NCBI GenBank assembly: GCA_012728445.1
Contig: JAAYFA010000380.1
Location: 1-9,095, forward strand
Direction: 5' to 3'
DNA length: 9,095 nt
Source: Clostridiales bacterium
Lineage (GTDB): Bacteria > Bacillota > Clostridia > Oscillospirales > Acutalibacteraceae
The notes below the pieces were generated by a model. That model was not told the origin of the DNA. It worked only from the letters and a program-made list of their open reading frames with translations, and ran no database searches. The number at the start of each line of letters is the position of its first letter. Position 1 is the first letter of the stretch. Made by a program: the position numbers and the translations under genes. This document shows, in pieces, positions 6,026 through 9,095 of the stretch.

Positions 6026-6335
6026 AGAAGACAACGTCGACGTAATCCGTGTGGTCGTCGGTATGGCCACTTGTGGTATCGCCGCGGGTGCGCGCCCCGT
6101 TCTCAACGGTTTTATGGAAGAAGTCGCTCGGCGCAAACTGGGCAATATAGTGGTTTCGCAAACCGGTTGCATTGGCATGTGCCAGTATGAGCCGATTGTC
6201 GAAGTAATCGAAAAAGACAAAGAAAAGGTCACTTATGTAAGAATGACCGCGGACAGAGTTGCAAGAGTTGTCAGCGACCATTTGGTCAACAACAACGTTG
6301 TTACGGAGTTTACTGTCGGCGCTATTGCTAAATAG
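5964..6335 (+). CDS. thioredoxin-like (2Fe-2S) ferredoxin-domain protein with three cysteines
   Basis: 123 residues. An N-terminal helix (MKTIEELNAIREKAKATM) precedes a thioredoxin-like ferredoxin fold with VGMATCGIAAGARPVL (33-48) and SQTGCIGMCQYEP (65-77). Only C37, C69 and C73 occur; the place of the fourth ligand in CxxxxC is G42. I recall the ATCGIAAGAR block as typical of small proteins between hydC and hydB in clostridia, so the three-cysteine state is probably a family property and not damage. It may bind a [2Fe-2S] cluster with a non-Cys ligand, or serve as an electron-transfer or assembly partner of HydB, whose own N-terminus is a related domain with all four cysteines. Function in the complex is inference. 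Confidence 0.82.
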   Translation: MKTIEELNAIREKAKATMTVREDNVDVIRVVVGMATCGIAAGARPVLNGFMEEVARRKLGNIVVSQTGCIGMCQYEPIVEVIEKDKEKVTYVRMTADRVARVVSDHLVNNNVVTEFTVGAIAK

Positions 6336-6351
6336 AGGAGGAAAGCTTATG
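6336..6351 (+). promoter_or_regulatory. ribosome binding site that decides the hydB start
   Basis: AGGAGG (6336-6341) stands 7 bp before ATG at 6349. An open frame extends up to an ATG at 6259, but that would add 30 residues read out of frame inside the ferredoxin gene and has no comparable site. Confidence 0.8.
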
Positions 6352-8139
6352 TATCGTTCCCATGTGCTCGTTTGTGGCGGTACCGGTTGTACCTCCTCAA
6401 ACAGTGAAGAAATTATTACGACCCTTGAGGAACAGCTTGTAGAAAAAGGTCTGGCGGATGAGATAAAAGTCATCAGGACCGGTTGTTTCGGCCTTTGCGC
6501 CATCGGCCCGATTATGATTGTCTACCCCGAAGGCTCCTTTTACAGCGAAGTCAAAGTGGACGACATCCCGGAAATTGTGGAAGAGCATCTGCTCAAAGGA
6601 CGCATCGTCAAAAGACTGCTGTATGATGAAACCGTTGAGACAGACACCATCAAATCGCTCAATGAAACCGCTTTTTACAAAAAGCAAAAACGCGTTGCAC
6701 TGCGCAACTGCGGTGTTATCAACCCCGAAAGCATTGAAGAATATATCGCTCTGGACGGATATCAGGCCCTTGCAAAATGCCTTACCGGGCTAAAACCGGC
6801 AGAAGTGATTCAAATCGTCAAGGATTCCGGACTGCGTGGCAGAGGCGGCGGCGGCTTCCCCACCGGACTCAAATGGGAATTTACCGCAAAAACCGAAGCC
6901 GACCAAAAGTATGTCGTGTGTAACGCCGACGAAGGCGACCCGGGCGCATTCATGGACCGTTCCGTACTCGAAGGCGACCCACACTGCATCGTCGAATCCA
7001 TGACCATCTGCGGTTATGCCGTGGGCGCGACAGAAGGCTATGTTTATGTCCGTGCCGAATACCCGATTGCCGTAAACCGCTTGGAAGTAGCTATTAAGCA
7101 GGCGAAAGAGCAAGGTCTTCTTGGCAAGAACATTTTCGGTTCCGGTTTTGATTTTGACCTTCATATCCGCCTGGGAGCAGGTGCATTCGTCTGCGGTGAG
7201 GAAACGGCCTTGATGACGTCCATCGAAGGCAACCGCGGCGAACCACGTCCCCGTCCCCCTTACCCGGCCGTTAAAGGTCTTTTCGGCAAACCTACCACCG
7301 AAAATAATGTGGAAACATTTGCCAACATCCCACAGATTATTTTGCACGGAGCGGAAAGCTTCGCCGCAATGGGGACAGAAAAATCAAAAGGCACCAAAGT
7401 TTTCGCCCTGGGCGGCAACATTAAAAATACAGGCCTTGTGGAAATCCCGATGGGCACCACCCTGCGCGAAATCGTAGAAGAAATCGGCGGCGGTATCCCT
7501 AACGGCCACAAATTCAAAGCTGCCCAAACCGGCGGACCGTCCGGCGGCTGCATACCGAACCATCTTATTGACACGCCCATTGATTACGACAACCTCACAG
7601 CCATTGGCTGCATGATGGGTTCCGGCGGACTGATTGTCATGGACGACACGAACTGCATGGTGGACATCGCCCGTTTCTTCTTGGACTTTACGGTCGACGA
7701 ATCCTGCGGAAAATGCGCCCCCTGCCGTATCGGCACAAAGCGTATGCTTGAAATGCTGGATAAAATCACCCACGGCACAGCGGAACTGGAAGACCTTGAA
7801 AAACTCGAAGAACTTGCACTGTATGTCAAAGAGAATTCCTTGTGTGGCTTGGGGCAGACGGCGCCAAACCCGGTACTGTCGACCATGAAGTTTTTCAAAG
7901 ATGAATATATCGCCCACGTTGTGGATAAAAAATGCCCCGCAGGGGTTTGTAAAGCACTGCTGAATTACTATATTGACCCGAAAAAGTGCATCGGGTGTAC
8001 ACTTTGCGCAAGAGCGTGCCCGGTCGATGCGATCGCCGGGGTACCGAAGGGCTTGCATGTGATTGATACCAAGAAGTGTATCAAATGTGGCGCCTGTATG
8101 GACGCGTGCAAAAAAGTTAAAGCCGTCAGCAAGGTATAA
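6349..8139 (+). CDS. hydB: HydB, NuoF-like NADH/FMN subunit of bifurcating-type [FeFe]-hydrogenase
   Basis: 596 residues, the usual length for HydB/HndC-type subunits. Domains in order: N-terminal thioredoxin-like [2Fe-2S] domain with C9, C14, C46 and C50; the FMN/NADH domain with GLRGRGGGGFPTGLKW (162-177), CNADEGDPGAFMDR (191-204) and a glycine-rich GAGAFVCGEETALM (276-289); a SLBB-like section (about 350-440); the NuoF 4Fe-4S site ESCGKCAPCR with C453, C456 and C459 plus C499; and a C-terminal pair of 4Fe-4S ferredoxin motifs (C547, C550, C553, C557 and C577, C580, C583, C587). It is the NADH- and FMN-binding subunit and, by current models of HydABC, the site where electrons from NADH and ferredoxin meet. 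All ligands are intact. Whether the enzyme runs as H2 producer or consumer cannot be read from sequence. Confidence 0.96.
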   Translation: MYRSHVLVCGGTGCTSSNSEEIITTLEEQLVEKGLADEIKVIRTGCFGLCAIGPIMIVYPEGSFYSEVKVDDIPEIVEEHLLKGRIVKRLLYDETVETDTIKSLNETAFYKKQKRVALRNCGVINPESIEEYIALDGYQALAKCLTGLKPAEVIQIVKDSGLRGRGGGGFPTGLKWEFTAKTEADQKYVVCNADEGDPGAFMDRSVLEGDPHCIVESMTICGYAVGATEGYVYVRAEYPIAVNRLEVAIKQAKEQGLLGKNIFGSGFDFDLHIRLGAGAFVCGEETALMTSIEGNRGEPRPRPPYPAVKGLFGKPTTENNVETFANIPQIILHGAESFAAMGTEKSKGTKVFALGGNIKNTGLVEIPMGTTLREIVEEIGGGIPNGHKFKAAQTGGPSGGCIPNHLIDTPIDYDNLTAIGCMMGSGGLIVMDDTNCMVDIARFFLDFTVDESCGKCAPCRIGTKRMLEMLDKITHGTAELEDLEKLEELALYVKENSLCGLGQTAPNPVLSTMKFFKDEYIAHVVDKKCPAGVCKALLNYYIDPKKCIGCTLCARACPVDAIAGVPKGLHVIDTKKCIKCGACMDACKKVKAVSKV

Positions 8140-8157
8140 GAAAGGAGGGGCTTAACA

Positions 8158-9095
8158 ATGAAAACAGTAAATATTAAAATTAACGGACACGCAATCACTG
8201 TGCCGGCGGGCATTTCCATACTCGAAGCCGCCCGCGAAGCCGGTATTGAAATACCAACCCTTTGCTACTTGAAAGAAATCAACGAAATCGGTGCTTGCCG
8301 TATCTGCATGGTTGAGGTCAAGGGCGCCAGAGGTCTCGTGACCGCCTGCGTCTATCCCGTCAACGAAGGGATGGAAATTTTCACCAACACCGAAAAAGTC
8401 AGAAGAAGCCGTAAATTGACGCTTGAACTGATTCTTTCCACTCACGATAAAAGATGCCTCTCCTGTGTGCGCAGCGGTAACTGCGAACTGCAGCACCTGT
8501 GCAAAGAGTTTGGCGTGGACGACGAAGACTATTTCAAGGGTGAAAACATCCAGTATGAATTTGACGACTCCGTCGCTCATATGATCCGTGACAATAACAA
8601 ATGTATCCTCTGCCGCCGGTGTGTCGCCGCATGCGAAGCACAAAAAGTTGCGGTCATCGGCGCGAACGCCAGAGGGTTCGATACGCATATCAGCTCCGCT
8701 TTCGACAAAGATTTGGCCAATGTATCCTGCATTTCATGCGGGCAATGCATCGTCAACTGCCCCACCGGCGCTCTTGTTGAAAAAGACGACAGCGCCCCTG
8801 TGCTCGCCGCTATCCACGACCCGAGCAAATTTGTTATCGTGCACACGGCGCCATCCATTCGTGTAACCCTTGGCGAAAGCTTCGGCATGCACATCGGCAC
8901 GAATGTCCAAGGCAAAATGGTCGCAGCGCTCAGGCGCTTAGGTTTCGACAAAGTTTTTGACACCAACATCGGCGCGGACATGACCATCGTGGAAGAAGCT
9001 ACCGAGTTCCTTGACCGTGTCCAAAACGGGGGCGTACTACCGATGATTACCTCCTGCTCACCGGGTTGGGTTAAATATTGTGAGCATTATTATCC
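8158..9095 (+). CDS. hydA: HydA, catalytic [FeFe]-hydrogenase subunit, 3'-truncated by window edge
   Basis: The first 312 residues are present. Seen in order: a [2Fe-2S] domain with C36, C47, C50 and C64; the NuoG-type His-Cys3 4Fe-4S site with H96, C100, C103 and C109; two 4Fe-4S ferredoxin motifs with C149, C152, C155, C159 and C191, C194, C197, C201; then the H-cluster domain starting near 217 (HTAPSIRVTLGESFG), with LRRLGFDKVFDTNIGADM (258-275) and the first H-cluster motif TSCSPGW (298-304). The second and third motifs, and any C-terminal [2Fe-2S] domain, lie outside the window. It reduces protons or oxidises H2. A strong AAGGAGG-type site (8142-8148) precedes the ATG, 18 bp after hydB. 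Serine instead of the second cysteine in TSCCP is noted; I believe it is common in clostridial trimeric enzymes. Confidence 0.95.
   Translation, partial: MKTVNIKINGHAITVPAGISILEAAREAGIEIPTLCYLKEINEIGACRICMVEVKGARGLVTACVYPVNEGMEIFTNTEKVRRSRKLTLELILSTHDKRCLSCVRSGNCELQHLCKEFGVDDEDYFKGENIQYEFDDSVAHMIRDNNKCILCRRCVAACEAQKVAVIGANARGFDTHISSAFDKDLANVSCISCGQCIVNCPTGALVEKDDSAPVLAAIHDPSKFVIVHTAPSIRVTLGESFGMHIGTNVQGKMVAALRRLGFDKVFDTNIGADMTIVEEATEFLDRVQNGGVLPMITSCSPGWVKYCEHYY

Noticed and set aside
6259..6348. 30-residue N-terminal extension of HydB
   Set aside because: It lies out of frame within the ferredoxin gene, has no ribosome site, and the ATG at 6349 has AGGAGG at proper distance.
4913..9095. Respiratory complex I (NuoEFG)
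   Set aside because: HydB has the extra N- and C-terminal Fe-S domains of hydrogenase-type subunits, the NuoG-like gene runs into an H-cluster motif (TSCSPGW), and no membrane or quinone subunits are present.
1..9095. Minus-strand open frames, some up to 224 codons (for example 7384-8058)
   Set aside because: Each lies opposite a plus-strand gene with intact family motifs, and none shows a recognisable domain or convincing start; they are antisense shadows.
1..9095. Mobile elements, CRISPR arrays, tRNA or rRNA genes
   Set aside because: No transposase or integrase, no regularly spaced repeats and no cloverleaf or rRNA sequence was found; gaps between genes are at most about 150 bp.

Overview
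The window reads as chromosome of an anaerobic, fermentative Clostridia-type Firmicute. The evidence is strong Shine-Dalgarno sites (AGGAGG type), densely packed co-directional genes with ATGA/TTGA overlaps, and a trimeric bifurcating-type [FeFe]-hydrogenase (HydABC) locus flanked by accessory genes that I associate with clostridial genomes. The base composition is intermediate in GC. I would lean towards a Ruminococcaceae/Oscillospiraceae-like lineage, but the sequence alone does not settle this. All twelve genes that I accept are on the plus strand.

Region 1 (1-1474) is a carbohydrate pair: the C-terminal part of a GH78-type alpha-L-rhamnosidase, cut by the left edge, overlapping by 4 bp a Cof-type HAD phosphatase. 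Nothing links it functionally to what follows.

Region 2 (about 1500-4763) is a five-gene unit behind a good sigma-A-like promoter (TTGTAA-N17-TATAAT) whose -10 lies inside an inverted repeat. It encodes a DRTGG-domain protein, an RsbW-like ATPase, a 436-residue hydrogenase-like iron-sulfur protein with the hallmarks of a sensory [FeFe]-hydrogenase (alanine in place of the proton-relay cysteine, degenerate third H-cluster motif, added C-terminal Fe-S domain), a second DRTGG protein (TTG start) and a PHP-domain phosphoesterase.

Region 3 (4764-9095) begins with a 149-bp intergenic stretch carrying a second promoter (TTGTTA-N17-TATAAG). It then encodes HydC (NuoE-like), a second GHKL ATPase whose 3' end overlaps the next gene by 62 bp out of frame, a small three-cysteine thioredoxin-like ferredoxin, HydB (NuoF-like, NADH/FMN) and HydA, the catalytic subunit, cut by the right edge just after its first H-cluster motif.

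The likely logic is as follows. HydABC couples NADH and reduced ferredoxin to H2. The upstream unit looks like a dedicated H2- or redox-sensing signal module: a sensory hydrogenase whose state could be passed to GHKL ATPases and DRTGG proteins and reset by a PHP phosphoesterase. No conventional histidine kinase, response regulator, sigma factor or anti-anti-sigma factor is visible. The enzyme assignments are firm; the signalling circuit is inference and is the part most worth testing.
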